From IMG/VR virus record IMGVR_UViG_3300010371_000110, positions 1-24,595 of that record: 24,595 nt of DNA; one strand, written 5' to 3'. The stretch comes from a virus. The position numbers were made by a program, and so were the translations under genes. The notes beneath the pieces were generated by a model. The model saw only the letters and a program-made list of their open reading frames with translations, searched no databases and had not been told where the DNA came from. Shown piece by piece: positions 7,056 through 14,279 of the stretch. The first letter of the stretch is position 1; the number at the start of each line of letters is the position of its first letter.

Positions 7056-7669
7056 TGCGCTACTTTGCCGCCGTAAGCCTGATACTCTGTACCTTCTTCC
7101 TCCTGGCCTGTTCTTCGGTACAACAGACGGACGCCGCTAACCCGAACCCCAGTATCCTGCCGATTCCTGTTGCGCCTATCCCCGTCACTCCCGCGCCTAT
7201 TCCTAACTGCGGCTGTAATGGTCCTGATTGCCGTTGCCAGTCGGGTAAGTGTGACTGCGATCTCGATAACGGGCGCTGCTCGATTGACTGTAACTGCACG
7301 CAAGTTTCTCACAAAAAGCCCTTAACTCTCAATACCGCCGTAGACCTAGCGCTTATTGAGAACAAGCCCCTGTGCGTGTGGGTTGCAGAGGTTTGCGTTC
7401 CTTGCGAGAAGAAGCTCACAAATTGTCTCCATGTTCATGTCAAAGAATACGAGCGCATGAACGGAATCGTAGTCAAAGACCCGTGCGTTATTGTGGCCAA
7501 GCCTAATAACGGCGCGGTCTTTATCTCTGGTACGGTGCCTGGATGCCCAGACGATTTGCCCGTCCAAGTCCAGCGCATTTTGAATCCGCCTGCTTTTATT
7601 CCGCAGCCGCAATACTTCGCGCCGCCTCCCATGTTCTTTGGCTTTAGCGGTGGTCGCGGAGGCTGCTGA
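7055..7669 (+). CDS. Cys-rich lipoprotein with thioredoxin-like domain (CVPC)
   Basis: A 204-residue protein starting at the ATG overlapping the previous stop. The N-terminus is a signal peptide ending in the lipobox LLAC, with lipidated Cys19. A Pro-rich spacer follows at 34-50. Nine cysteines between residues 52 and 81 (CGC, CRC, CDC, CNC patterns) look metal- or disulfide-binding. From about 90 comes a thioredoxin-like domain with the strand LCVWVAEVCVPCEKK, carrying a C114-V-P-C117 redox motif. The C-terminus is Pro/Phe/Gly-rich. It should sit on the periplasmic side of a membrane. Phage-encoded lipoproteins often act in superinfection exclusion or lysis; a redox role would fit the CXXC. 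The lipobox and CXXC are directly visible; the role is inferred. Confidence 0.7.
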   Translation: MRYFAAVSLILCTFFLLACSSVQQTDAANPNPSILPIPVAPIPVTPAPIPNCGCNGPDCRCQSGKCDCDLDNGRCSIDCNCTQVSHKKPLTLNTAVDLALIENKPLCVWVAEVCVPCEKKLTNCLHVHVKEYERMNGIVVKDPCVIVAKPNNGAVFISGTVPGCPDDLPVQVQRILNPPAFIPQPQYFAPPPMFFGFSGGRGGC

Positions 7670-7719
7670 GGCTAGAGCCGTCTGAAAATGCCGCCGCTCC
7701 GTGTGAGTCCCAACTAAGT

Positions 7720-7724
7720 GAGGA
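7720..7724 (+). promoter_or_regulatory. Ribosome-binding site for ATG 7730
   Basis: GAGGA at 7720-7724 lies five bases before ATG 7730 and overlaps an in-frame GTG at 7718. The site therefore favours the ATG as the start. Confidence 0.45.
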
Positions 7725-7729
7725 TCAGT

Positions 7730-7921
7730 ATGGACCGAGAACAGTTCCGTCAGCTTCTTCTCAACAAGGGCGAAAAACTGCGCAATAGCTTCGGTTGGAA
7801 GTTTATGAACGCTGAAGAGAAGAAGCTAGCCACGGATGCTCATACCTTTTGGAGTCAGCAGACACCAACCACCAACGCGGCCTTGGATGCCTACCTACTG
7901 ATCTATAACGGCACTACATGA
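7730..7921 (+). CDS. Small hypothetical protein before the connector gene
   Basis: A 63-residue charged, helical protein (MDREQFRQLLLNKGEKLRNS, later EEKKLATDAHTFWSQQ). It has no membrane segment. Its stop overlaps the next start by four bases (ATGA), so it is coupled to the head-tail connector gene and probably belongs to the head-completion group rather than to the membrane genes upstream. No family is recognised. Confidence 0.55.
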   Translation: MDREQFRQLLLNKGEKLRNSFGWKFMNAEEKKLATDAHTFWSQQTPTTNAALDAYLLIYNGTT

Positions 7922-8391
7922 TTCCGCCACGTACTAAAACCAGCGCCGTCGAAGCCATCCTAGGGGGATTGAATGACAATTCTAACTGGGATGGCTTAAC
8001 GGACCTGACACCGTTCATCGCCTCAGCTAGTGCGGTTGTGGACCGGGTGAATACGGCTGCGCAAAACAAAGCCATTATGCCCGTTACTCTCTCCGCCGTG
8101 GAGCTAGAGCTTATCGAGCGCTGGCTTGCCGCTCACTTCTATACCGTGATGGACCCTCTCTATCGTAGTAAATCGACGATGGGAGCGAGCGGTAATTTTC
8201 AGCGCGGCCAAGCCAACGATGGCTTTGAAACGACCGACTACGGACGCCAAGCCTGTATGCTCGATTACTCCGGTATGCTGCGCGCTATCGGGAAGCGTCA
8301 AGTTGCGGGAGGCTACTGGGCCGGTATCGAGTACGGTTGCGGCACGGGTGACATTAACCCCAATGGTTACTCCACTCTCTTTGGGGGCTAA
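7918..8391 (+). CDS. Head-tail connector (gp6-like adaptor)
   Basis: A 157-residue protein at the position of the adaptor that docks under the portal. The helical N-terminal half (DLTPFIASASAVVDRVNTAA, then SAVELELIERWLAAHFYTVM) matches the usual pattern of gp6-like adaptors: a helix, a short loop and a helix containing the ERWLAAH-type segment. The polar C-terminal half (GRQACMLDYSGML) is typical of related phage proteins. The next gene starts immediately after the stop, consistent with a connector-stopper pair. Assignment rests on this pattern plus gene order. Confidence 0.65.
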   Translation: MIPPRTKTSAVEAILGGLNDNSNWDGLTDLTPFIASASAVVDRVNTAAQNKAIMPVTLSAVELELIERWLAAHFYTVMDPLYRSKSTMGASGNFQRGQANDGFETTDYGRQACMLDYSGMLRAIGKRQVAGGYWAGIEYGCGTGDINPNGYSTLFGG

Positions 8392-8772
8392 ATGCCAGGT
8401 TTAGAGACAAACGATCTCCTGGGGCAAGCTGTCCTCATGCCGTTTATAGGCTACGACAGCTACGGTCAACCGGCAGTAGGCGCTCCAGTCCAAATAAATG
8501 TGCGCTGGCTAACCAAGCGCCGAGAAGTAGTGGAGGCCAAAGGGAACACGGTCGCCTTTGATGCTATTGCCATCGTTGGTCAGCGTATTGATATCGGGAG
8601 CCATCTTTGGCTAGGGCAACTGGCAGACTGGGTAGGTACGGGTTCTGGATCGTCTCATCTCGATCAAGAGCTTATGGAGGTCAAGACCTACTACGAAACG
8701 CCTGATATCAAGGGCCGTGCCATACGCCGACAAGTTGGCCTCATGCGCCTTCATAACAAGGGAGCCGACTAA
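8392..8772 (+). CDS. Head-tail stopper / closure protein
   Basis: This 126-residue protein begins directly after the adaptor stop. It has a beta-rich pattern seen in head-closure proteins: an opening strand near VLMPFIGYDSYGQPAVG, the strand INVRWLTKRREVVEAKG, a mid-domain GSHLWLGQLADWV and a closing IKGRAIRRQVGLMRL. In tailed phages this protein sits below the adaptor, retains packaged DNA and provides the docking surface for the tail. The last two bases of its stop are shared with the next start. Confidence 0.6.
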   Translation: MPGLETNDLLGQAVLMPFIGYDSYGQPAVGAPVQINVRWLTKRREVVEAKGNTVAFDAIAIVGQRIDIGSHLWLGQLADWVGTGSGSSHLDQELMEVKTYYETPDIKGRAIRRQVGLMRLHNKGAD

Positions 8773-8900
8773 TGGGAACACTGAAAACAATTTGGATAAC
8801 CGCAATCCTTTACGCGCGTTTCGTGTGGGAGTTCGCCAAGGTTTGGGCCTGGGTAATGAAGGGATGGTTCGTTAACCAGTTGCGCGGGGGCAAGTCCTAA
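8772..8900 (+). CDS. 42-residue Trp-rich membrane-like peptide
   Basis: A short gene of 43 codons, overlapping the upstream stop and the downstream start by one base each (TAATG on both sides). That double coupling is the main argument that it is real. The peptide is hydrophobic and Trp/aromatic-rich (GTLKTIWITAILYARFVWEF, then AKVWAWVMKGWF) with a short basic tail (LRGGKS), consistent with a single membrane-associated helix. It lies in the head-completion block, where I would not expect a membrane protein. Function unknown. Confidence 0.5.
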   Translation: MGTLKTIWITAILYARFVWEFAKVWAWVMKGWFVNQLRGGKS

Positions 8901-9349
8901 TGGCCAAGTTTGTCTCAGCGCTTGTAGAAGGTGTTTCAAGGCTTGTTGAAGACCTACTAAAGCGCCGCGCCCGTAGCCAGAAAAAGGACAACGGCATTTG
9001 CACGGTGGGCTATTCCGCGCCTTATGCCATCTACGTTCACGAAGACTTGCAAGCCAATCATCCCAACGGTGGGCAAGCCAAGTTCCTGGAACGACCGGCC
9101 CGACAGATGCGCAACGAACTGGGCACAAAGATTAGAGGCGATGCTGAACATGGGATTGGCCTGAAAGTAGCCAACCTGAACGCGGCCAAAGCGCTCTTAG
9201 CTGCGAGCCAACCTCTCGTTCCCGTGGATACGGGCGCTCTCAAAGCCTCTGGATTCGTTCAGGATGCGCAAGGTAATACAGAAACAGCCGTGGATTTGGG
9301 GCTAGCTGAAGAACCAAAGGTGAAGCGTGGGCATTCCACTCCTGAATAG
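8900..9349 (+). CDS. Neck / HK97 gp10-like tail-completion protein
   Basis: A 149-residue protein carrying two hallmarks of the HK97 gp10-like/minor-capsid family. A segment at about 36-68 includes VGYSAPYAIYVHEDL and KFLERPAR, and a second motif lies at 107-118 (VPVDTGALKASG). In most members that I know, the VDTG motif precedes the YAIYVHE segment; here it follows it. Such proteins form the neck between head and tail. The start shares a base with the previous stop (TAATG). The end overlaps the next gene by 23 bases. Confidence 0.65.
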   Translation: MAKFVSALVEGVSRLVEDLLKRRARSQKKDNGICTVGYSAPYAIYVHEDLQANHPNGGQAKFLERPARQMRNELGTKIRGDAEHGIGLKVANLNAAKALLAASQPLVPVDTGALKASGFVQDAQGNTETAVDLGLAEEPKVKRGHSTPE

Positions 9350-9770
9350 CCCTGCCGAGCTTACGGCTGCGGTTCTAGTGCAGCTAGGGCTAGCCACCAG
9401 TCCGCCTAGTCCACCGACAAAGCCAAACGCTTGGCCGGTCTATGCTTCCAACGAACCCAGTGAACCAGACAACTGCATCACCTGTTACGACTCGGCAGAT
9501 CAGGAAGACGGGCGCTGGATGCAAGGTAGTCTCTTTACCCACTACGGGATTCAGGTGCGCGTTAGGGCTGTCGATCATCCTACTGATTACCAAAAGGCTT
9601 TTGCCATAAAGCAAGTGCTGGCTACGGTCAATCAGCAAAGTATTGTTCTTGGTACGAACAGCTACATCGTTCACTGCTTCTCGAAAATTCGTCTGGCGAT
9701 CCTTGGCAAGAACACTCCTTCTAGCAAGCGCTCAATATCCGTTGTCAACGCCCTCTTAACCTTGAGCTAA
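9327..9770 (+). CDS. Tail terminator-like protein
   Basis: This 147-residue protein has a GTG start inside the previous gene. It has a helical N-terminus (PAELTAAVLVQLGLA), a Pro-rich loop and an alpha/beta core (QGSLFTHYGIQVRVRAVD, then DYQKAFAIKQVLATV). It closes with strands (IVHCFSKIRLAILG and SISVVNALLTL), the usual layout of tail-terminator/minor-capsid proteins that cap the head-proximal end of the tail tube. It lies directly before the tail tube gene. No catalytic site is expected. Confidence 0.6.
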   Translation: MGIPLLNSPAELTAAVLVQLGLATSPPSPPTKPNAWPVYASNEPSEPDNCITCYDSADQEDGRWMQGSLFTHYGIQVRVRAVDHPTDYQKAFAIKQVLATVNQQSIVLGTNSYIVHCFSKIRLAILGKNTPSSKRSISVVNALLTLS

Positions 9771-9792
9771 CAACCTTCAGAAAGGAAAGAAC

Positions 9793-10311
9793 ATGGCTAC
9801 TCCTCCAAGCCCAGCAACCGGCGTCAATAACCCGACAGGGTTTTACCTACGCGACGGTTTTGCCAGTCTGCTTTGCTTTTCGGCAAACGCCTCCGTTCAT
9901 CTATGGGAAAAGACCATCAAGCCCCCTGGAATTGATGGCGGCGATCCCACGGACATCTCGACCATGCACAACCTTGTATGGCACACGATGGCCCCGCGCA
10001 AACTCAAGAAGATGGATACGATTGAGTGCGTTTGCGCTTATGCGCCAGCCGCTTACTCGGATATGCTGTCTCTTATCAACGTCCACCAGACCGTAACGGT
10101 CTTCTTCCCCGAAGGCAAGCATATCTCCGGCACTGGCATTAACGATGGCTCTGTGTCGACTTTGGCTTTCTATGCCTACGTGCAGAAGTTCGAGCCGCAA
10201 GAACTCAAGGAAGGGGAAATGCCCTTGGCCAATGTGACTATTGTTTTGACCAACACCGATCCGACCGGCGCGGAGGCTGGTCCGGTCTTTACTTCTGGCA
10301 CGGGCAGCTAA
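9793..10311 (+). CDS. Major tail tube protein
   Basis: A 172-residue protein with AAAGGAAAG before its ATG. It has a beta-rich composition, a Thr/Gly/Pro-rich N-terminus and tail, and strands such as NVTIVLTNTDP near the C-terminus. It lies between the tail terminator and the chaperone pair, the standard place of the siphovirus tail tube gene. A branched hairpin with T-tract follows it, consistent with a highly expressed structural gene set apart from the chaperones. No sheath gene accompanies it. Confidence 0.65.
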   Translation: MATPPSPATGVNNPTGFYLRDGFASLLCFSANASVHLWEKTIKPPGIDGGDPTDISTMHNLVWHTMAPRKLKKMDTIECVCAYAPAAYSDMLSLINVHQTVTVFFPEGKHISGTGINDGSVSTLAFYAYVQKFEPQELKEGEMPLANVTIVLTNTDPTGAEAGPVFTSGTGS

Positions 10312-10317
10312 GCGACC

Positions 10318-10378
10318 ATCCGCTGCGCCGGTAGAAACCGGCGGCACACGGGAGTTCTCTGCCGGCCAGCGGATTTTT
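10318..10378 (+). terminator. Branched hairpin terminator after the tail tube gene
   Basis: An 8-bp outer stem (ATCCGCTG at 10318-10325, CAGCGGAT at 10367-10374) runs into a T-tract ending at 10378. Inside it, CGCCGGT (10326-10332) pairs perfectly with ACCGGCG (10337-10343) around a 4-base AGAA loop. The remaining stretch can form a weaker second hairpin with one mismatch, giving a three-way junction. It probably reduces transcription into the chaperone and tape-measure genes after the abundant tail tube protein. Confidence 0.6.
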
Positions 10379-10402
10379 ACCTCTAACCTTTAAGGAGCAA
10401 CC

Positions 10403-10909
10403 ATGTCTCAAGTTGACGTTTCCCCGATGAATTTTGATGAGGACAACTTGGCCCTCATCCAAATCCCTGTGACGTACAAAGGTAAAACTTACCTCTTGAC
10501 TGAGGCTTTCGGCGACGCTGTGGCTCAGTGGCGTAATGCGCAATTGGCTGGCACTACCATGCGCCAGTCCGAAGACGATGGCGTAAAGACCATTAGTCTC
10601 GGTGGCATGGCCGATAGCGAACCCTTACTTGTAGCTCTATGCCTCTTTTGCCCTGGACCAGACGGGAACCTTATCCTCGATGCGCGCGGCAACGTGGATC
10701 GTAAGCATCAGGTTCCTCTCTCGGTCGTTCGTAGCTGGCCTCAGCGTCTTGTCGGCCCGCTCTTTGAGCGAGTTAAAGAGATTAGCCGACTCAACGAAGT
10801 CGAGACGGTGGAGAGTCTCGAAAAGAAGATTGCTGATCTTCAGAAGCGCTTAGGAAAGCTGAAAAAGAGTAAGGAGAACTCGGAAGAGGATTTAACGGCA
10901 AAAAACTAG
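10403..10909 (+). CDS. Tail assembly chaperone, upstream frame (lambda gpG-like)
   Basis: A 168-residue protein starting after GGAGCAACC. A globular N-terminal domain (including LALIQIPVTYKGKTYLLTEA) is followed by a charged coiled-coil C-terminus (VESLEKKIADLQKRLGKLKK, ending SEEDLTAKN). It lies between the tail tube and tape measure genes, where tailed phages encode a G protein and, by ribosomal frameshifting, a longer GT protein that coat the tape measure during tail assembly. Its last codons GCA AAA AAC TAG contain the slippery heptamer. The fusion made by slippage would be about 288 residues. Confidence 0.8.
   Translation: MSQVDVSPMNFDEDNLALIQIPVTYKGKTYLLTEAFGDAVAQWRNAQLAGTTMRQSEDDGVKTISLGGMADSEPLLVALCLFCPGPDGNLILDARGNVDRKHQVPLSVVRSWPQRLVGPLFERVKEISRLNEVETVESLEKKIADLQKRLGKLKKSKENSEEDLTAKN
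10900..10906 (+). promoter_or_regulatory. -1 programmed frameshift site A AAA AAC
   Basis: The heptamer A AAA AAC is in phase with the upstream frame and ends directly before its TAG. The -1 frame is open only from 10873 (a TAA lies at 10870) and continues through CTA at 10906 to the TAA at 11266, so slippage must occur in a 34-base window; this is the only canonical X XXY YYZ heptamer there. The product reads ...TAKN-LALSWWGWLAMAKE..., joining the G-like and T-like proteins. Confidence 0.8.
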
Positions 10910-10921
10910 CGCTTTCGTGGT

Positions 10922-10960
10922 GGGGCTGGCTCGCTATGGCCAAGGAAACGAGCCGGCCTC
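10922..10960 (+). promoter_or_regulatory. Stem-loop downstream of the slippery site, enclosing the T-like ATG
   Basis: GGGGCTGGCTCG (10922-10933) can pair with CGAGCCGGCCTC (10949-10960), a 12-bp stem with two G-U pairs and a 15-base loop. The loop contains the ATG at 10936. The stem begins about 15 bases after the slippery heptamer, longer than the 5-9 bases usual for frameshift stimulators, so it may instead limit independent initiation of the T-like frame. Confidence 0.4.
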
Positions 10961-11268
10961 TCCACGATCTTCTCGGCTGGCCGGGTCCGGTAACAAACCG
11001 GCAGTACCTTGCCTGGCAAGGTCATCGTTCAGAGGGCTGGAACCTTCCCGACCGTACCGACCATTACCTCATGCAGATTGCCTGTGAGGTTCGGCGCGTT
11101 CTGTCCAAAGACCCAGCTTCTATAACAAACGATCAGTTCAAGATCGGCTTTGAGAAGAGAAAGCATCTAACACGCAAGGAAAAGCGTGCTGCAAAGAAGG
11201 CTCAGCGAGAACTCAATATGGCGAAGTGGAAAGCACTCGCAGGCTACAAGGAACCCAAAAAAGCCTAA
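10936..11268 (+). CDS. Tail assembly chaperone, -1 frame extension (lambda gpT-like)
   Basis: A 110-residue reading from the ATG at 10936, but probably made mainly as the C-terminal part of a frameshift fusion; the -1 frame enters at CTA 10906 and adds LALSWWGWLA before this Met. No good Shine-Dalgarno site precedes the ATG, and the ATG lies in a potential hairpin loop. The protein has a Trp/Pro-rich start (HDLLGWPGPV, NRQYLAWQG) and a very basic, helical C-terminus (KRKHLTRKEKRAAKKAQREL). The T domain of such fusions contacts the tail tube or tape measure. The stop overlaps the tape measure start (TAATG). Confidence 0.75.
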   Translation: MAKETSRPLHDLLGWPGPVTNRQYLAWQGHRSEGWNLPDRTDHYLMQIACEVRRVLSKDPASITNDQFKIGFEKRKHLTRKEKRAAKKAQRELNMAKWKALAGYKEPKKA

Positions 11269-14200
11269 TGAACGAAACCGAACTAGATAACTTAGTAGTG
11301 CGCTTAACAGGTGATGGCTCAGGCTATCAAAATATGCTGCGCGAAGCAGCCGCACAGACTAAGCAGTTCACGCAAACCGTCTCGGAAACCTTCGCCACGA
11401 TAGGTGGTCTAATTGGCGCTCAGAACACAACAAGCGCCTTTGGCCACCTGGAAGAAGAGACGGTACGTCTTGGCTCGGCTATTAAATCCACAGGGCGCGA
11501 TGTGGAAAAGACAATGGCTAAGTACGGCGAGTTCGTGGAGTCGATGCAAAGAACGAGTTTGCAATCGCGCTCCTCGACCATTAGCCTTTTGGCCCAAGCG
11601 GAAGCAATGGGTATGATCGGCGAAGAAGCTGAGAAAGCAGTACGAGTAGCCTCTAACCTAGAATCTCTTGGTCGTGGCTCGGCTCAGAATGCTCTAGCCG
11701 CGCTCTCGGTGTATCAGCGTACCGGCAACTACTTTGCTCTGGCCCAGTTCATCCCCACCTTACGGCGGGGGCGCGGGATCGGTATGGAGCAAGGTAAAGG
11801 CGGACAAGAGAAACACAATGAGTTTGTTAAGTCGGAGGTTGCGCGCGTTCTCGGCATGGGGGCAGAGACTCAGACCAACCTTATGGCAACTTTCAACGGC
11901 CAACTCAAACTTCTTCAAAATAACCTGCAAGGGCTACGTGAGGATTTGGGACAAATTGTCTCCAAATATGTAAAGCCTGTCATTCAGTTCTTCAACGATG
12001 CCGTCAAGTGGGTGCGCGGTCTGAACCCAGAAATCAAAGAGTTGGTAGTAGTTCTGGGTGGCCTCTTTATCATACTTTCGGGCGCTGGTCCTGTCATGCG
12101 CTTCTTTGCGCTGCTAGCACGTTTGGCTACCTCGATCTCCCCCATGTCAGGTCTTATTATGGGCCTGGCTGCGGCAACCGGGATTTGGGTGAAGTCGGTT
12201 GGAGGTATCTCTAAAGCGTGGGACATTGCCCAGCGGAAAATATACGAAGTTTATAGCCTAGCTACCAGTTGGCTCAGTCAGTTCCTTCAGACGAACCAGC
12301 GCTTAGTACTAGGCATGGGCCTTACGGCAACTGCTATCGCGGGGGTTGTCGTCTCCTGGAAACTCCTTACCGGCACGATAGCTGTTGTCGATTCGGTACT
12401 GACGCTTTTCTACATTAAGCAGACGCTTCAAAAGGCCGCTCTCTTTGCCTGGCAGTCTGCCCTCTATGGAGTTGAGACGGCCCTTGCTGCCGTAAGCCTT
12501 CTGATATCTGGCGCTCAGTGGCTCGGCTCTCTGGCCCTCTCTCTGACTTCGCTGCTGCTTCAGAAAACAGCGCTCTTAGCTTACAACGCTGTTCTGATTG
12601 CTACAACCGGACTGGTCTTTACCTACCAGTTTGCGGTAGGGCTTTTGGCTGCGGCTAGTGGCGCTCTCACTGCCTCCACTACAGCGGGCGCTATTGCAAT
12701 GGCTTTCTACAACGTCGTCATTGCCCTGGCGACCTTAGACTTTAACTTACTTACCCTGACGATCTTTGGCTGTACCGCAGCCAGCGCTGCGTTTGGTGTG
12801 GTAACGACTATTGCCACGGCTGGTCTTAACTTGCTTGTTGGTGCTATCGTTCTAGCTGTTTTTGCAATGGGGGGCTATCTTCTAGCGCAAGTGGCTGTTG
12901 ACGGAGCAATTTCAGCAACCATCGGCCTCATCGGTCTTATGGGGTCTGCCATCGCCAGCTTGGTAGGTATCATAATTGGAGCGCTAACGCCGGTTCTTGC
13001 AGAAGTAGGAGTTGCCCTCGGTATTATCACAACAGCGGGCGGAGTAGCGGCAACAGTTTTCGGTCCACTAATCGCGCTCTTTGGTGTAGCGCTCGTCACA
13101 GCATTCAGCGCTTCTTCAGAAGCGATCAACGGTTTTCTTGATACGCTTCTAACTATTCCAGGCAAGTCTGGGCCATTGGCTACAGTCGGTTCTATGTTCA
13201 TAGAGTGGTATAACATCTTGGTGGATGTCTACCACGCCATTACGCTTATGCCCGCTGCCATTCGAGCGATTAACAGCCCTCTCAAAAATACTCTTGGTAT
13301 CACAACCGGCCTTGACCTGGCATGGCATATTATTCGCGCTGGCTATGATCTAATGGTGGCACAGATTCGCGGCTCCTGGCCATCCTTATGGGACTTTGCT
13401 GTTACAGTAGCTTTAGGAGCGTGGACACTCATCCAAGCCGGCTGGACTGCCTTTACCGCGCAGCTAAAAGTACCTTTCACAAAAGCATTCCATGAGTTGG
13501 CCTATGTAATAAAGAAGCTATTCTTTGATACGCTTGCCGCTATTGCAGACAAAATAGCGCTTGGATTTGCCAAACTGATTCTCGCTAACCCGGATGGCTT
13601 TTTTGTCAAGCAGTTCCGTAGCGCAATGCACGCCATGACCGATCTGCGCGATTCTCTCAAGGAGACTTCGGCTGAGGCTTCGCGCATTCATGCTGTGGAG
13701 GATGCTTTCGGCTATGCGGGTATGGCCGACGATATGAAAAAAGCCAAGGCAGCTATCGACGATCTAAATGCCAAAATCGCCGAGCAAAAGAAGATTATCG
13801 CCGATGCCGCGTCGAAGGGAGTAATTCTTACCGATGCCGACAAAAAGGCTGTAGATGCTGCCCGTAAGCGCCTGGATGATTTGCGCGGTTTGTTAAAGGC
13901 TGCTAGAGCAGAAGAGGAAAAACTCGAAAAGAAGTCGAGCGAACTAAATCCAGGCAAGGGCTTTGAGAGAGGCGAGCAAGAGATTAAGAAATGGGAAGCA
14001 GCGCTAGTTGGCTCCGCTGAAGCTGCTACCCGTATCCAGGAGTATTACGAAAAACTTAGCGAAGGTCCAGGGCATGTGGGATCAGCGCCGGAATTTACCA
14101 AAGACCCCAAAGAAGGCTTACCCGAATTTGTCGGTCCTCCAGCACCTTCCGCACCTGGAGGGGGAGGCACTGGAGGCATGGAAGCGATTCTAGAAAAAAT

Positions 14201-14279
14201 CTACGTGGCACTGACGGATAAGGTTGGTGCCTACGAACGGCGCGTGCGCCTTTCAGGTGTTGGAAAGGTAGGTCTCTAG
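11268..14279 (+). CDS. Tail tape measure protein
   Basis: A 1003-residue protein starting at the ATG that overlaps the chaperone stop; the frame extends upstream without a better start. It begins with a helical segment (LVVRLTGDGSGYQNML) typical of tape measure N-termini. A soluble helical domain (MGMIGEEAEKAVRVASNLES) follows, then many hydrophobic stretches between about 250 and 640, and a C-terminal Lys/Glu/Ala-rich coiled coil (about 820-905, for example KKAKAAIDDLNAKIAEQKK). It sets tail length and is ejected before the DNA; at the roughly 1.5 angstrom per residue seen in siphoviruses, a tail near 150 nm is expected. No peptidase or muramidase motif was seen. Confidence 0.85.
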   Translation: MNETELDNLVVRLTGDGSGYQNMLREAAAQTKQFTQTVSETFATIGGLIGAQNTTSAFGHLEEETVRLGSAIKSTGRDVEKTMAKYGEFVESMQRTSLQSRSSTISLLAQAEAMGMIGEEAEKAVRVASNLESLGRGSAQNALAALSVYQRTGNYFALAQFIPTLRRGRGIGMEQGKGGQEKHNEFVKSEVARVLGMGAETQTNLMATFNGQLKLLQNNLQGLREDLGQIVSKYVKPVIQFFNDAVKWVRGLNPEIKELVVVLGGLFIILSGAGPVMRFFALLARLATSISPMSGLIMGLAAATGIWVKSVGGISKAWDIAQRKIYEVYSLATSWLSQFLQTNQRLVLGMGLTATAIAGVVVSWKLLTGTIAVVDSVLTLFYIKQTLQKAALFAWQSALYGVETALAAVSLLISGAQWLGSLALSLTSLLLQKTALLAYNAVLIATTGLVFTYQFAVGLLAAASGALTASTTAGAIAMAFYNVVIALATLDFNLLTLTIFGCTAASAAFGVVTTIATAGLNLLVGAIVLAVFAMGGYLLAQVAVDGAISATIGLIGLMGSAIASLVGIIIGALTPVLAEVGVALGIITTAGGVAATVFGPLIALFGVALVTAFSASSEAINGFLDTLLTIPGKSGPLATVGSMFIEWYNILVDVYHAITLMPAAIRAINSPLKNTLGITTGLDLAWHIIRAGYDLMVAQIRGSWPSLWDFAVTVALGAWTLIQAGWTAFTAQLKVPFTKAFHELAYVIKKLFFDTLAAIADKIALGFAKLILANPDGFFVKQFRSAMHAMTDLRDSLKETSAEASRIHAVEDAFGYAGMADDMKKAKAAIDDLNAKIAEQKKIIADAASKGVILTDADKKAVDAARKRLDDLRGLLKAARAEEEKLEKKSSELNPGKGFERGEQEIKKWEAALVGSAEAATRIQEYYEKLSEGPGHVGSAPEFTKDPKEGLPEFVGPPAPSAPGGGGTGGMEAILEKIYVALTDKVGAYERRVRLSGVGKVGL

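Noticed and set aside
10859-10866. Earlier A-rich stretch (GAAAAAG) as the frameshift site
   Set aside because: A -1 shift there meets the TAA at 10870 and it is not a proper X XXY YYZ heptamer; A AAA AAC at 10900-10906 fits.
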